Shown: positions 19,417 through 27,709 of the stretch, in pieces
Numbering within the stretch: the first letter of the stretch is position 1
How the letters are laid out: each line of letters begins with the position of its first letter
Origin: Sabulicella glaciei
GTDB taxonomy: Bacteria > Pseudomonadota > Alphaproteobacteria > Acetobacterales > Acetobacteraceae
Direction: 5' to 3'
Assembly (NCBI RefSeq): GCF_026183895.1
Contig: NZ_JAPFQI010000001.1
Coordinates: 711,510-775,509 of the forward strand
DNA: 64,000 nt
Notes under the pieces: model-generated
Databases searched by the model: none
The model's input: only the letters and a program-made list of their open reading frames with translations
Told to the model about the DNA's origin: nothing
Position numbers and translations under genes: made by a program

Positions 19417-20107
19417 CGCTCTTGGCCAGGGCCTCGCGCAGCTTGGCGATGTCGAAATCAGGACGCTTCGCCATCTCCAGGATGACAGCCTCCTTGCGGG
19501 TGAGGAGATCGATGGCGGCGGGAAGCTGCTTCACCGCCTCGGCCGGGATGGTCACGGCGCCGTGACGGTCGGCATGAATGATCTCGTCATGCTGGACGTT
19601 CATGCCGTGAATGCTGACCGGGCGGCCCCAATCCACGATGTGAACGAAGGCGTGGGACGGGTTCACCACGCCCAGGAGCTGGAATTCCGGCGCGATCATG
19701 TCGAGATCGCGGAAGGAGCCGTTGGAGACGCAGCCCAGCGCTCCGAGCCCCTTGTGGACGTTGGTGTTCACCTCGCCCCAGAAGGCGCCGGTGCCCGGCA
19801 CGTCGTCCAGATCCTGCAGCGCCACGATCACCGGCAGGTCGTGCTCGGCGACGTATTCGTACCAGCCGATGCGGGCGGCGCGGTCCATCTCCTTGGTGCG
19901 GCCCGATGGATGCGCCGCCCGGATCGTTCCGGTGCGGGCCGGGCCGCAGATCGGCGCCATGGAGGGGAAGGCCACGTCGAAGCGGCGCACCGTGAAGCCG
20001 TGCGAGCGGCGGGCCGGCACCACGATCTCCAGCGCGTTGCAGATGGTGGGCGTGTCCCAGGCGCAGAGCGCGTCGAGATCTTCCTTGGTGTAGGGGCGCT
20101 GAGCCAT
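19403..20107 (-). CDS. RraA-like protein (4-hydroxy-4-methyl-2-oxoglutarate aldolase/oxaloacetate decarboxylase family)
   Basis: 234 aa, RraA fold. Despite the family name, most such proteins in catabolic clusters are class II-like aldolases or decarboxylases acting on 2-oxo acids. The family signature appears as GALGCVSNGSFRDLD (Arg-Asp pair plus acidic residue). The start is the ATG at 20107 behind GGAGGAG; the open frame continues about 109 codons upstream through the intergenic region and into the divergent porin, so that part is rejected. First gene of the two-gene unit with the thioesterase, in the same direction as the importer operon beyond the hairpin. It may finish degradation of the acid skeleton released by that operon; inference. 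Confidence 0.85.
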   Translation of the reverse strand: MAQRPYTKEDLDALCAWDTPTICNALEIVVPARRSHGFTVRRFDVAFPSMAPICGPARTGTIRAAHPSGRTKEMDRAARIGWYEYVAEHDLPVIVALQDLDDVPGTGAFWGEVNTNVHKGLGALGCVSNGSFRDLDMIAPEFQLLGVVNPSHAFVHIVDWGRPVSIHGMNVQHDEIIHADRHGAVTIPAEAVKQLPAAIDLLTRKEAVILEMAKRPDFDIAKLREALAKSDDIH

Positions 20108-20224
20108 GCGTCGTCTCCTCCGAATGGGCGCATCGAAGAACGGCGCAGCCCGGACGGCAAGTCCGCCGAATGACATTTCCCGTTCAACCGTTGTTCGCGG
20201 GCAGACGTCTTGATAGGCAGACCC

Positions 20225-21610
20225 ATGAGCCTCGCACGCCTCCTCCTCGCCATCTTCGCCCTGGTATTGCCAGGCACTGCCATCGCGCAGACAGGGCGGT
20301 TCCAGTCGGCAGGCACGCCCAATGTCGGCTCCCCGGAGCTTGCGCTGTTCCCTGGCCTCGCGGCGTTGCAGGACCGGCTGGAGGACCAGGGCTGGCTGAT
20401 CCGCGGCCAGGCGACCTTCATCCTTCAGGGCCATCCGCGCTTTCGCTCGCCCTATCGCGGCGAGGCGTCGCTCAGCCCGGCGCCCAATGCCCGGAACACC
20501 TTTTCAACCGATCTCGTCCTTGGGCGGCGGCTGTGGCACGGGGCCGAGGTGGTCGTGAACGCATCGGTCACACGCGGCTTCGGCGTGTCCAACTCGGTGG
20601 GCGCCGCTGCCTTTCCGAACAACGAGGCCTTCCGCCTGGGCAGCACAGAGCCGTATTTCTTCGTCCCGCGCGCCTTCTTCCGCCAGACCATCGCCCTCTC
20701 CGGCGACATGGTGCCGCCCGATAACGACCCGCTGCGCTTCACGGCACCCCTCCCGCGGGAGCGCATCACCATCACGGCCGGCAAGTTCAGCGTCTGGGAC
20801 ATCTTCGATGACAATCGCTACGCCCATGACGCCCGCACCCAGTTCCTGAATTGGGCTTTGGTCGGAGCGGCTGGGTTCGATTACGCCGCCGATGCGCGCG
20901 GCTGGACCAACGGCGTCGCGGTGGAGTGGGACAACGGCAAGTGGGCCGTCCGCACCGGCGTGTTCCAGGTAGCGCGGCGAGCCAATGGCCTGTTCCTCGA
21001 CCCCTCCGTCACCCGCGCCTTCCAGGCCCTCGTCTCGCTGGAGCGGTTCTGGGAGGTGAATGGACGCGAGGGCGCGGCACGGCTGATCTATGGCTATTCC
21101 CGCACGCGCCAATCCACCTGGAACCAGCTCTTCCGCAACGGATTCGACACCTTCGAGCAGAACCCGAATGGCTATGAAGGGAAGAACAACCTCGCCCTAT
21201 CCTTCGACCAGCAGATCACTCAGGATCTCGGCGTGTTCGGACGGCTTTCCTGGAATGACGGCCGCACGCAGAACTGGATGTTCACCGAGACGGACCGCGC
21301 CGTCTCGGCCGGCGTTTCCATGCATGGCACGCGCTGGGGCCGGCCGCTCGACACGGTGGCGCTGGGCGGCAATGTCGGATGGATCAGTGCCGGCCGGCGC
21401 CGCTACCTGGAAGCGGGCGGCATCGGCTTCATCGTCGGCGACGGACGGCTGAACTACACGCCCGAGGTGGCGATTGAGACCTACTACAACATGCGCGTCG
21501 CCGCCGGGATCGACGTGGCGCTGAACTACCAAGCTATCGTGAACCCGGCATACAACCAGGATCGTGGACCCGTTCATCTCCTCGCCCTCCGCTTCCGGAC
21601 CGCCTTCTGA
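20225..21610 (+). CDS. OprB-like carbohydrate-selective porin
   Basis: 461-aa outer-membrane beta-barrel. A signal peptide (MSLARLLLAIFALVLPG, cleavage after AIA, about residue 20) precedes a mature protein with OprB features: GWLIRGQATFILQGHPRF, YRGEASLSP, the conserved loop around RFTAPLPRERITITAGKFSVWDIFDDN (residues about 175-200), many alternating strands and a C-terminal aromatic (Phe). The start is the ATG at 20225; an in-frame TTG five codons upstream would spoil the signal peptide n-region. Divergent from the RraA-like gene across a 117 bp gap. OprB-family channels pass sugars and other small hydrophilic compounds. The final 47 bp overlap the glycosylase gene. Confidence 0.88.
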   Translation: MSLARLLLAIFALVLPGTAIAQTGRFQSAGTPNVGSPELALFPGLAALQDRLEDQGWLIRGQATFILQGHPRFRSPYRGEASLSPAPNARNTFSTDLVLGRRLWHGAEVVVNASVTRGFGVSNSVGAAAFPNNEAFRLGSTEPYFFVPRAFFRQTIALSGDMVPPDNDPLRFTAPLPRERITITAGKFSVWDIFDDNRYAHDARTQFLNWALVGAAGFDYAADARGWTNGVAVEWDNGKWAVRTGVFQVARRANGLFLDPSVTRAFQALVSLERFWEVNGREGAARLIYGYSRTRQSTWNQLFRNGFDTFEQNPNGYEGKNNLALSFDQQITQDLGVFGRLSWNDGRTQNWMFTETDRAVSAGVSMHGTRWGRPLDTVALGGNVGWISAGRRRYLEAGGIGFIVGDGRLNYTPEVAIETYYNMRVAAGIDVALNYQAIVNPAYNQDRGPVHLLALRFRTAF

Positions 21611-22232
21611 GCCGCCCTGGTTCGGTGAGGGCATTGCGGCGCTGATCGCTGCCGAGCCCCGCTTCGCCCAGGTGGCCCTGCCCGTCCCCTTCGTGGCGCG
21701 GGAGGGCGGTTTCCGCGGCCTGCTGCGCACGATCTGCGGCCAGCAGGTGAGCCATGCGGCCGCGGGCGCGATCTGGCGGCGGCTTTCCTCCATCCCCGGC
21801 GCGCTCGACCCGGCCATCCTGCCCGAGATGGATGACGACACGCTGTGTGGCCTTGGCGGACTGACGCGGTCGCGGGCCGCCCATGCAAGGGCCCTGGCGC
21901 GGGCGGTGGTCGAAGGGACGCTCGACTTCGCCGCCCTTCCGCAACTCGCCGATGAAGCGGCGGTGGCGATGCTGACCGCGGTGAAGGGCATCGGCCCCTG
22001 GACGGCCGAGACGCACCTCGTCCTTTCCGAACTGAGACATGACGTGTTTCCTGCCGGGGATGTGGCGCTGGCGGCCGGGGCCGCGCACATGCTGAACCTC
22101 GCCGGACGCCCCTCCCCCACGGCACTGCGGGAAATTGCGCGCGCCTGGACGCCCTGGCGCGGGGTGGCGGCGCGGATGCTGTGGCACCACTGGCTGCTGG
22201 TGACGGGGCGTCCGGTCTGGGACCGGGATTGA
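21564..22232 (+). CDS. DNA-3-methyladenine glycosylase II / AlkA-type HhH-GPD glycosylase
   Basis: 222-aa base-excision repair enzyme that removes alkylated bases. The helix-hairpin-helix is LTAVKGIGPWTAETHL (about residue 145) and the catalytic Asp follows in FPAGDVAL. LLRTICGQQVSHAAA is the usual N-terminal helix of the fold. It is shorter than E. coli AlkA because the N-terminal AlkA_N domain is absent, as in many alphaproteobacterial versions. The likely GTG start at 21564 lies inside the porin gene (47 bp overlap); I see no in-frame ATG before the core fold. Confidence 0.88.
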   Translation: MDPFISSPSASGPPSEPPWFGEGIAALIAAEPRFAQVALPVPFVAREGGFRGLLRTICGQQVSHAAAGAIWRRLSSIPGALDPAILPEMDDDTLCGLGGLTRSRAAHARALARAVVEGTLDFAALPQLADEAAVAMLTAVKGIGPWTAETHLVLSELRHDVFPAGDVALAAGAAHMLNLAGRPSPTALREIARAWTPWRGVAARMLWHHWLLVTGRPVWDRD

Positions 22233-22257
22233 TCGCGGGCCGGGTGGATGCCAAGCC

Positions 22258-23400
22258 ATGGCCATGTTCGCGCCCACCATCCTCGCCACCGCAGAGCCTC
22301 CCATCCCCGCCGCGCGCCAATGGGCATCGCGCTATGACGGTGCGCAGGGACCGGCCCTGGACCTGACGCAGGCTGTCCCGGGCTATCCTCCTCATCCGGA
22401 GATGCTGCTCCGTCTGGGCGAGGCGGCCTCCCGCGCCGATCTGGCCGGGTATGGACCGATCGAGGGCGATGTGGCGCTGCGGGACGCCCTGGCCGAAGAT
22501 GTGTCGTCCCTCTACGGCGGCCTCGTCAGCGCCGGGGAGGTCGCGATCACCGCAGGTTGCAACCTCGCCTTCGCCATGGTGATGAAGGTGCTGGCGGCGC
22601 CGGGCGACAACGTGCTCATCCCGACGCCCTGGTACTTCAATCACGAGATGGCGCTGCGCATGGCCGGGGTGGAGGCACGCCCCCTCCCCTGCGACGCTGA
22701 GGCAGGTTTCGTGCCGGATCCCGAACGGGCCGAGGCCCTGCTGGACGAGCGGAGCTGTGCCATCCTGCTGGTGACGCCCAACAACCCGACCGGCGCCGTC
22801 TACCCGCCCGAGACCATCGCCGCCTTCCAGGCCCTGTGCGAAAGGCGCGGCATCGAACTCGTGGTGGACGAGACCTACCGCGACTTCCTGGACGCCCGGC
22901 CCCATGACCTCTTCGCGGAGGGGCGTGGCTTCGTCCACCTTTACAGCTTCAGCAAGGCCTTCTGCATCCCTGGGCATCGCCTGGGGGCGGTAGTCGCACG
23001 GGCGGCGTTCCAGGAGCAGCTTCGCAAAGCCCTGGACACGCTCCAGATCTGCCCGGCCCGACCGGGACAGGCGGCGCTGGCCTGGGCCATTCCCGCCCTG
23101 CGCGATTGGCGTGCCAGAAACCGGCGGATCATGGACGGCCGCGCCCGGGCGTGCCGCGAGGCGCTTTCCGCGCACCGGATCGACGCCATTGGTGCCTATT
23201 TCGCCTATCTCCGCCTGCCCGAAGCGGCGCCCGACGCAGTGGAAGCTGCGCGGCTGCTCGCGGAGCGGACCGGCCTGCTTGTCCTGCCGGGCCCCTTCTT
23301 CGGGCCGGGGCAGCACCGGCACCTTCGGCTCGCCTTTGCCAATGCGGAGGCGGAACGTCTGGGCGACCTGCCGAAGCGCCTGCTCTGGGCGGGGGCTTGA
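22258..23400 (+). CDS. PLP-dependent class I/II aminotransferase
   Basis: 380-aa fold-type I aminotransferase. The PLP lysine is in YSFSKAF (about residue 240), with TPNNPTGAVYPPE for substrate/cofactor phosphate contact, VVDETYRDF for the pyridine-binding Asp and Tyr, and a C-terminal Arg in HLRLAFAN. It probably acts on an aromatic or branched amino acid, but the sequence does not decide the substrate. It starts 25 bp after the glycosylase and 46 bp before hemN on the same strand; joint transcription is plausible. Confidence 0.88.
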   Translation: MAMFAPTILATAEPPIPAARQWASRYDGAQGPALDLTQAVPGYPPHPEMLLRLGEAASRADLAGYGPIEGDVALRDALAEDVSSLYGGLVSAGEVAITAGCNLAFAMVMKVLAAPGDNVLIPTPWYFNHEMALRMAGVEARPLPCDAEAGFVPDPERAEALLDERSCAILLVTPNNPTGAVYPPETIAAFQALCERRGIELVVDETYRDFLDARPHDLFAEGRGFVHLYSFSKAFCIPGHRLGAVVARAAFQEQLRKALDTLQICPARPGQAALAWAIPALRDWRARNRRIMDGRARACREALSAHRIDAIGAYFAYLRLPEAAPDAVEAARLLAERTGLLVLPGPFFGPGQHRHLRLAFANAEAERLGDLPKRLLWAGA

Positions 23401-23446
23401 TCCAGCGCAAGGCGGCGCATCCCACGCCGGGGCATGGGATGACGCC

Positions 23447-24772
23447 ATGGACCTCGCCGCCTACGCCACCGCCAGCCTGCCGCGCTACACTTCCTACCCC
23501 ACGGCGCCGCATTTCCAGCCACTGACGCCCGCGGAGCACGCGGCCGGATTGGCGCGCATCGGCGCCGAGGACGCGCTGTCCCTCTACCTCCACATCCCCT
23601 TCTGCCATGCGCTCTGCTGGTATTGCGGCTGCCACACCACGGTGACCCGGCAGGAGGAGCGGATCGAGCGGTATGCCCTCGCCCTGGTGCGGGAGGCGCA
23701 GCTTCTGGCCGATGCCATGCCCTCCCCTTGCGGCCCGGTGACGCAGCTCCATCTGGGCGGCGGCACCCCCTCCGCCCTCGGCGCCGAGCGCCTGGCCGGT
23801 GTCGTCCGCCACCTGAAGCGCCAGTTTCCCTTCGCGCCGGGTGCCGAACTCTCCGTGGAACTCGACCCGCGCACCCTGACTGAGGACGTAGTGGGGGCGC
23901 TGGCGGAAGCCGGCTTCAACCGAGCCTCGCTCGGCCTGCAGGACGCGAATGACGAAGTCCAGCGCAAGATGGGCCGCATCCAGCCGGTGCCGCAGGTGGA
24001 GGAGGCGATGGAGCGCCTGCGCGGCGCGGGCATCCGGCGCATCAACCTCGATATGATGTACGGGCTGCCGGGCCAATCCGCCGATCACGTGGTGGCGACG
24101 GCGCAGGTTGCGGCACGGCTCCGCGCCGACCGGGTCGCCGCGTTCGGCTACGCCCACGTGCCCTGGATGAAGCCCGCCCAGCGCGCAATCCGGGGCGAGG
24201 AACTCCCCGGGGCCGTGGAACGGCTCGACCAGGCGGCGGCCGCACAGGAAACCCTCCTGGCCCACGGCTACGAGGCGGTGGGCCTCGACCATTTCGCCCT
24301 CCCCGACGACCCGATGGCCGTCGCCGCACGCGGCTTCCGGCTGCGGCGCAACTTTCAGGGATACACCACCGACACGGCCCCGGTTCTCCTCGGCATGGGC
24401 TGCTCCGCGATCGGCGAAACCCCCTCCGGCTATGTGCAGAACATCTCGGAGGAGCGCGGTTGGGTCGAGGCGGTGGAGGCTGGCATCCTGCCCGTGGCGC
24501 GCGGCCTCCGCCTCAGCGAGGAGGACCGGCTACGCCGCGCTGCGATCGAGCGGGTGATGTGCGACCTGCGTCTTGACCTTGCCCCTCTGCCCCTGTGCAT
24601 CCGGGCCCGCGCCGTGCCGGGGCTGCGGGCCCTGGCAAAAGATGGAGTCGTGGTGCTGGAAGGCGACCTGCTCCGGGTGACCGAAACCGGACGGCGCTTC
24701 CTGCGGCATGTCGCCGCCTGCTTCGACGCGCGGCTGGGAACGGGTCCCGGGCGGCACTCCGTCGCGGTGTGA
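23447..24772 (+). CDS. hemN: Oxygen-independent coproporphyrinogen III oxidase
   Basis: 441-aa radical-SAM enzyme that decarboxylates coproporphyrinogen III to protoporphyrinogen IX without oxygen. The HemN-type cluster motif is complete: C53, C57, C60 and the fourth Cys C62 (HIPFCHALCWYCGC), which separates true HemN from HemW. YTSYPTAPHF at the N-terminus and GLDHFALPDDP near residue 285 are also HemN-typical. The start is the ATG at 23447, just before MDLAAYATASLPRYTS; the longer open frame covers the upstream aminotransferase in another frame. No clear FNR box is seen in the 46 bp before it. The stop faces the convergent MBL gene 7 bp away. Confidence 0.95.
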   Translation: MDLAAYATASLPRYTSYPTAPHFQPLTPAEHAAGLARIGAEDALSLYLHIPFCHALCWYCGCHTTVTRQEERIERYALALVREAQLLADAMPSPCGPVTQLHLGGGTPSALGAERLAGVVRHLKRQFPFAPGAELSVELDPRTLTEDVVGALAEAGFNRASLGLQDANDEVQRKMGRIQPVPQVEEAMERLRGAGIRRINLDMMYGLPGQSADHVVATAQVAARLRADRVAAFGYAHVPWMKPAQRAIRGEELPGAVERLDQAAAAQETLLAHGYEAVGLDHFALPDDPMAVAARGFRLRRNFQGYTTDTAPVLLGMGCSAIGETPSGYVQNISEERGWVEAVEAGILPVARGLRLSEEDRLRRAAIERVMCDLRLDLAPLPLCIRARAVPGLRALAKDGVVVLEGDLLRVTETGRRFLRHVAACFDARLGTGPGRHSVAV

Positions 24773-24779
24773 GTCGCCG

Positions 24780-25421
24780 TCAGCCACGCAGAAAGGGGTT
24801 GGTCCGCCTCTCGGTCCCGAAGTCACTGCCCGCGCCGTGGCCGCAGATGAAGCGAACATCGTCACCAAGCGGCAGGAGCTTGGTGGTGATAGCCTCGATC
24901 AGTCCGTCGTGGTCGCCATAGGGAAAGTCGGTCCGGCCGATTGAGCCCTGGAACAGCACATCGCCCACCACGGCAAAGCGCAGGGCGGAGGAAAAGAAGA
25001 CGACGCTCCCCGGCGAGTGGCCTGGACAGTGCAGCACGGCAAAGGTCTCTCCTGCGATCGTTACCTCGTCGCCCTCGTTCAGCCAGCGGTCGGGGGTGAC
25101 GTTTCGCGCACCCTCAAGCCCGTAGGCGCGGCCCTGCTCCGCCAGATGGTCGAGCAGGATCCGGTCCGCCTCGTGCGGACCGATGATCGGGACCCCCCCG
25201 GCGCGCTCCTTCAACTCGGCCGCACCGCCGGCGTGGTCGATATGGCCGTGCGTGAGCACAATCTCGGCGACGGTCAGGTTCTCGCGCTGCAGCATCGCAA
25301 GGATGGCGTCCACGTCCCCGCCAGGGTCGATCACCGTCGCCTGACGCGATCCGTCATCCCAGAAGACCGAGCAGTTCTGGCCAAAAGCCGTGACCGGGAT
25401 GATGCTGGCCTTCAGGGACAT
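24780..25421 (-). CDS. MBL-fold metallo-hydrolase (glyoxalase II-like)
   Basis: 213-aa zinc hydrolase. The metal motif THGHIDHAGG is intact (H-x-H-x-D-H); further ligands are in LHCPGHSPGS, GDVLFQGSIGRTD and FICGHGAGS. The size and GSIGRTDFP match the short glyoxalase II/YcbL group rather than full-length GloB, so S-lactoylglutathione or another thioester is a plausible substrate. Convergent with hemN; 60 bp downstream of the small exported protein gene on the same strand. Confidence 0.9.
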   Translation of the reverse strand: MSLKASIIPVTAFGQNCSVFWDDGSRQATVIDPGGDVDAILAMLQRENLTVAEIVLTHGHIDHAGGAAELKERAGGVPIIGPHEADRILLDHLAEQGRAYGLEGARNVTPDRWLNEGDEVTIAGETFAVLHCPGHSPGSVVFFSSALRFAVVGDVLFQGSIGRTDFPYGDHDGLIEAITTKLLPLGDDVRFICGHGAGSDFGTERRTNPFLRG

Positions 25422-25481
25422 GGGTTCCTCGCGCGTCTAGCGAAGGGTTAGCGGGAAATGGTGCGCGAGAGAAATGCTACC

Positions 25482-25853
25482 TTACCATCGTCGGTCAAGT
25501 GAGCGGCGCTCGGCATCGAGCTGACGCCGACGCTCCTCGAGGCGACGCTCGCGCTCGGCCAGGCGCCGTTCCTCCTCGCGCAGGGCGCGCCGCTCGTCGC
25601 GATGCGCATCCCGGTGGGGGCGGCCTTCTTCGCGATAGGCATCGCGGTGCGGGCGGCGCTCCTCCCAATCCGGGACACCGTTTCGGTTGCGGTCATCCTG
25701 GGGATGGAGCTGCTGCTGGACGGGCGCCTGAGGCTGCTGGCCCAGGAGCGCAGGCGCGACCTGCTGGATGATGGTGCCCAGGTCCTGGGCCTTCGCCGGG
25801 ACCGCAAGGGCAAGACCGGCGAGAACCGGCGCAAAGAACATGATGCGGGTCAT
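25482..25853 (-). CDS. Small exported protein with EF-hand-like loop and charged helix
   Basis: 123 aa, not a family I can name. A signal peptide (MTRIMFFAPVLAGLALAVPAKA) leaves a mature N-terminus at Q23. A Gln/Pro-rich linker is followed by a 12-residue loop starting at D54 with D54, N56, N58, G59, D62 and E65 in the positions EF-hand loops use for calcium. The rest is an extremely Arg/Glu-rich helix with repeated RPHRDA and EERRR units, likely a coiled coil. The start is the ATG at 25853 because it gives a proper signal peptide; 26 more codons are open upstream. Probably periplasmic and possibly calcium-binding; inference. Confidence 0.72.
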   Translation of the reverse strand: MTRIMFFAPVLAGLALAVPAKAQDLGTIIQQVAPALLGQQPQAPVQQQLHPQDDRNRNGVPDWEERRPHRDAYREEGRPHRDAHRDERRALREEERRLAERERRLEERRRQLDAERRSLDRRW

Positions 25854-25899
25854 GTTTATTGAACATCTGGCCGCGCGCACCGTTGCCCTTCCAAAGCGA

Positions 25900-25928
25900 A
25901 GCGCCCCGGCCTTGCGGTCCGGGGCGCT
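25900..25928 (-). terminator. Strong hairpin, probable terminator of the two-component/Met-His protein unit
   Basis: Perfect 10-bp stem AGCGCCCCGG (25900-25909) / CCGGGGCGCT (25919-25928) with a 9-base loop, 28 bp past the stop of the Met/His-rich protein gene on the minus strand. It is followed by TCGCTTTGG, a weak T-rich tail. It also separates that unit from the next small gene. Confidence 0.68.
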
Positions 25929-25956
25929 CAAACGCGTTGGGGGAAAGCGGTGTGGG

Positions 25957-26337
25957 TCAGCGCTGCTGGGTCGATGGCACGCCGTAGCCGCGCCGGATCA
26001 ACTCGGCGCGCTCGCGTTCCCAGGCTTGGCGTTCCTGCTCGCGCAGCATCTCGTAATTCATGCGGTCGCCGGCAGACGGCTCAGGCACCGGCACCATCCG
26101 GCCGGTGTAGCCCGGCGGCGCGGCCTGACCGGCGCCATAGCCCGCGCCCATCGTCGCGGGCCCATGGTCCATCGGCACCATCTGGCCATGGCCATGGGCC
26201 ATGCCGGAATGGCCGGGAACGATGACGGTGACGCCCGGCGCGATGGCGGGACGATCCATCATCTGGGCGAGGCCCGCGGCGGGGCCGAGGAGGGCGGCGC
26301 CGACCACGGCCGGCGCAAGGAATCGCAGGGTTTTCAT
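25957..26337 (-). CDS. Small exported Met/His-rich protein
   Basis: 126 aa, no family recognised. The signal peptide runs to about residue 24 (cleavage near GLAQ). Residues 43-63 hold four His and four Met among glycine and proline (HSGMAHGHGQMVPMDHG), the sort of composition seen in periplasmic copper- or nickel-binding proteins. The C-terminal 40 residues form a charged helix (MLREQERQAWERERAELIRR). The start is the ATG at 26337, 13 codons inside the open frame, because it begins the signal peptide. It follows the histidine kinase gene by 41 bp on the same strand and is closed by a hairpin, so it is likely in the same transcript. Confidence 0.7.
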   Translation of the reverse strand: MKTLRFLAPAVVGAALLGPAAGLAQMMDRPAIAPGVTVIVPGHSGMAHGHGQMVPMDHGPATMGAGYGAGQAAPPGYTGRMVPVPEPSAGDRMNYEMLREQERQAWERERAELIRRGYGVPSTQQR

Positions 26338-26378
26338 GCCCCTTCCAACGGCGCGCGTCCCCCGGAGTTTCCGCAATG

Positions 26379-27704
26379 TCAGGCCGGAAGCCGCAGTTCC
26401 GCACGCAGCCCCCCCTCCGCCCGGTTGCGAAGGCGGATATCGCCGCCTCCGGCGCGCGCGACGGACCGCGCGATTGTCAGGCCCAGGCCGGACCCGCCGG
26501 TTTCGCGGTTCCGGCTCGCCTCCAGGCGGTGAAAGGGGCGGAACACGGCTTCCACCTGCTCGGGTGGGATGCCTGGACCATCGTCCTCGACCGCCAGCAC
26601 CACCTCGCCTTCCTCGTGGGCCAGCGACAACCGGGCGGCGCCGCCATAGAGCAGGGCATTGTTCACGAGGTTGGCAACGGCGCGCTTGGTCGCGACGGGA
26701 CGCAACGGCAGCACCAGGCGTTCCGGGCCTTCATAGGAGATCAAGGCCGATTCCCGCGCATCGGCCGCCTCGTCCGCCACGGTGCGCGCTAGGGCGGCGA
26801 GGTCGAGCGGAACCGCTGCTTCCTGGGCCGCGTCGTCACGGGCGAAGGTCAGGGTGGCGTTGATCATCGCCTCCATCTCCTCGAGGTCGCGCAGCATCCT
26901 CTCGCGCAGCGCGTCATCCTCCATCATCTCGGCACGGAGGCGCAGGCGGGTGATGGGCGTGCGGAGGTCGTGACCGATCGCCGCCAGCATCTGCGTCCGG
27001 TCATCGACGAAGCGGCGGATATTGCCCGCCATGGTGTTGAAGGCCGCTGCCGCCGTCGCGACCTCACGCGGGCCGGCTTCCGGAAGGTCGGGCGCGTTCA
27101 CGTCCCGCCCGAGCCGCTCCGCCGCGGCCGCGAGGTCGCGCACGGGCCGGGTCAGGCGCCGCACCGCCCAGAGAATGAGCAGGGCCGCCGCTACCGACAT
27201 GGCGACAAAGGCCGCAAGGAACGTGTCCGAATGCCAGGGCCGCAGCCTTGGCGGCGCGATCGCCAGGTTCAGCCAGCCCCGATCCGGGAAGCGCAGCGCG
27301 ACGCGCAACTCGCCCCGCTCCACCCCGGACAGGACCTCACGCGGACGGAAGCGGCGGAGCCCTGGCGGGCCCGGCCCATCCAGCCGAAACATCCGCGACA
27401 AGCGCTCAGGCACCGGGGCCGTGGATTGCGTCACCAAAGGCGAGTCATCCAGCGAGGCCTGGAGGCCGGCGGGAAGCTCCGCATCAGCCAGGATGTCGGC
27501 GCGGCGCTCGGGCGGTTGGGTCACGAGGCTGCGCCACAACGCGAAGCCGCGGAGCGACACCTCCCGCGCCTCGGCCCGCCGCTGGAGGTCCACCCGGTCC
27601 AGCGCATGGATGGTGAGGCCGGCCGCCTGCACGGCCATGAGGGCCAGGATGAGCACGAGCGCGGTGCGCCCGGCGAGGCTGGAGGGCCATAGGCGCCGCA
27701 GCAC
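26379..27704 (-). CDS. EnvZ-type sensor histidine kinase
   Basis: 441-aa inner-membrane kinase. TM1 is at about residues 13-33 and a periplasmic region of about 125 residues is rich in Arg and Pro. TM2 is near 160-180 (FLAAFVAMSVAAALLIL), followed by a HAMP domain (RRLTRPVRDLA). The phosphoacceptor is in IGHDLRTPITRLRLR (about residue 243) and the ATPase has NLVNNALLYG, VEDDGPGIP and GGSGLGL. It starts 5 bp after the response regulator stop, the usual order for an OmpR/EnvZ pair. The signal is unknown; the neighbouring metal-type exported protein hints at envelope or metal sensing, which is inference. Confidence 0.92.
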   Translation of the reverse strand: MLRRLWPSSLAGRTALVLILALMAVQAAGLTIHALDRVDLQRRAEAREVSLRGFALWRSLVTQPPERRADILADAELPAGLQASLDDSPLVTQSTAPVPERLSRMFRLDGPGPPGLRRFRPREVLSGVERGELRVALRFPDRGWLNLAIAPPRLRPWHSDTFLAAFVAMSVAAALLILWAVRRLTRPVRDLAAAAERLGRDVNAPDLPEAGPREVATAAAAFNTMAGNIRRFVDDRTQMLAAIGHDLRTPITRLRLRAEMMEDDALRERMLRDLEEMEAMINATLTFARDDAAQEAAVPLDLAALARTVADEAADARESALISYEGPERLVLPLRPVATKRAVANLVNNALLYGGAARLSLAHEEGEVVLAVEDDGPGIPPEQVEAVFRPFHRLEASRNRETGGSGLGLTIARSVARAGGGDIRLRNRAEGGLRAELRLPA

Positions 27705-27709
27705 GGGGT

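Noticed and set aside
23401-23446. FNR box ahead of hemN
   Set aside because: Expected from biology but no TTGAT-N4-ATCAA-like site is visible in the gap.
21574-23448. Long minus-strand open frame (624 codons) across the glycosylase and aminotransferase genes
   Set aside because: Both covered genes have clear catalytic motifs on the plus strand; the antisense product is low-complexity Arg/Pro/Gly with no motif.
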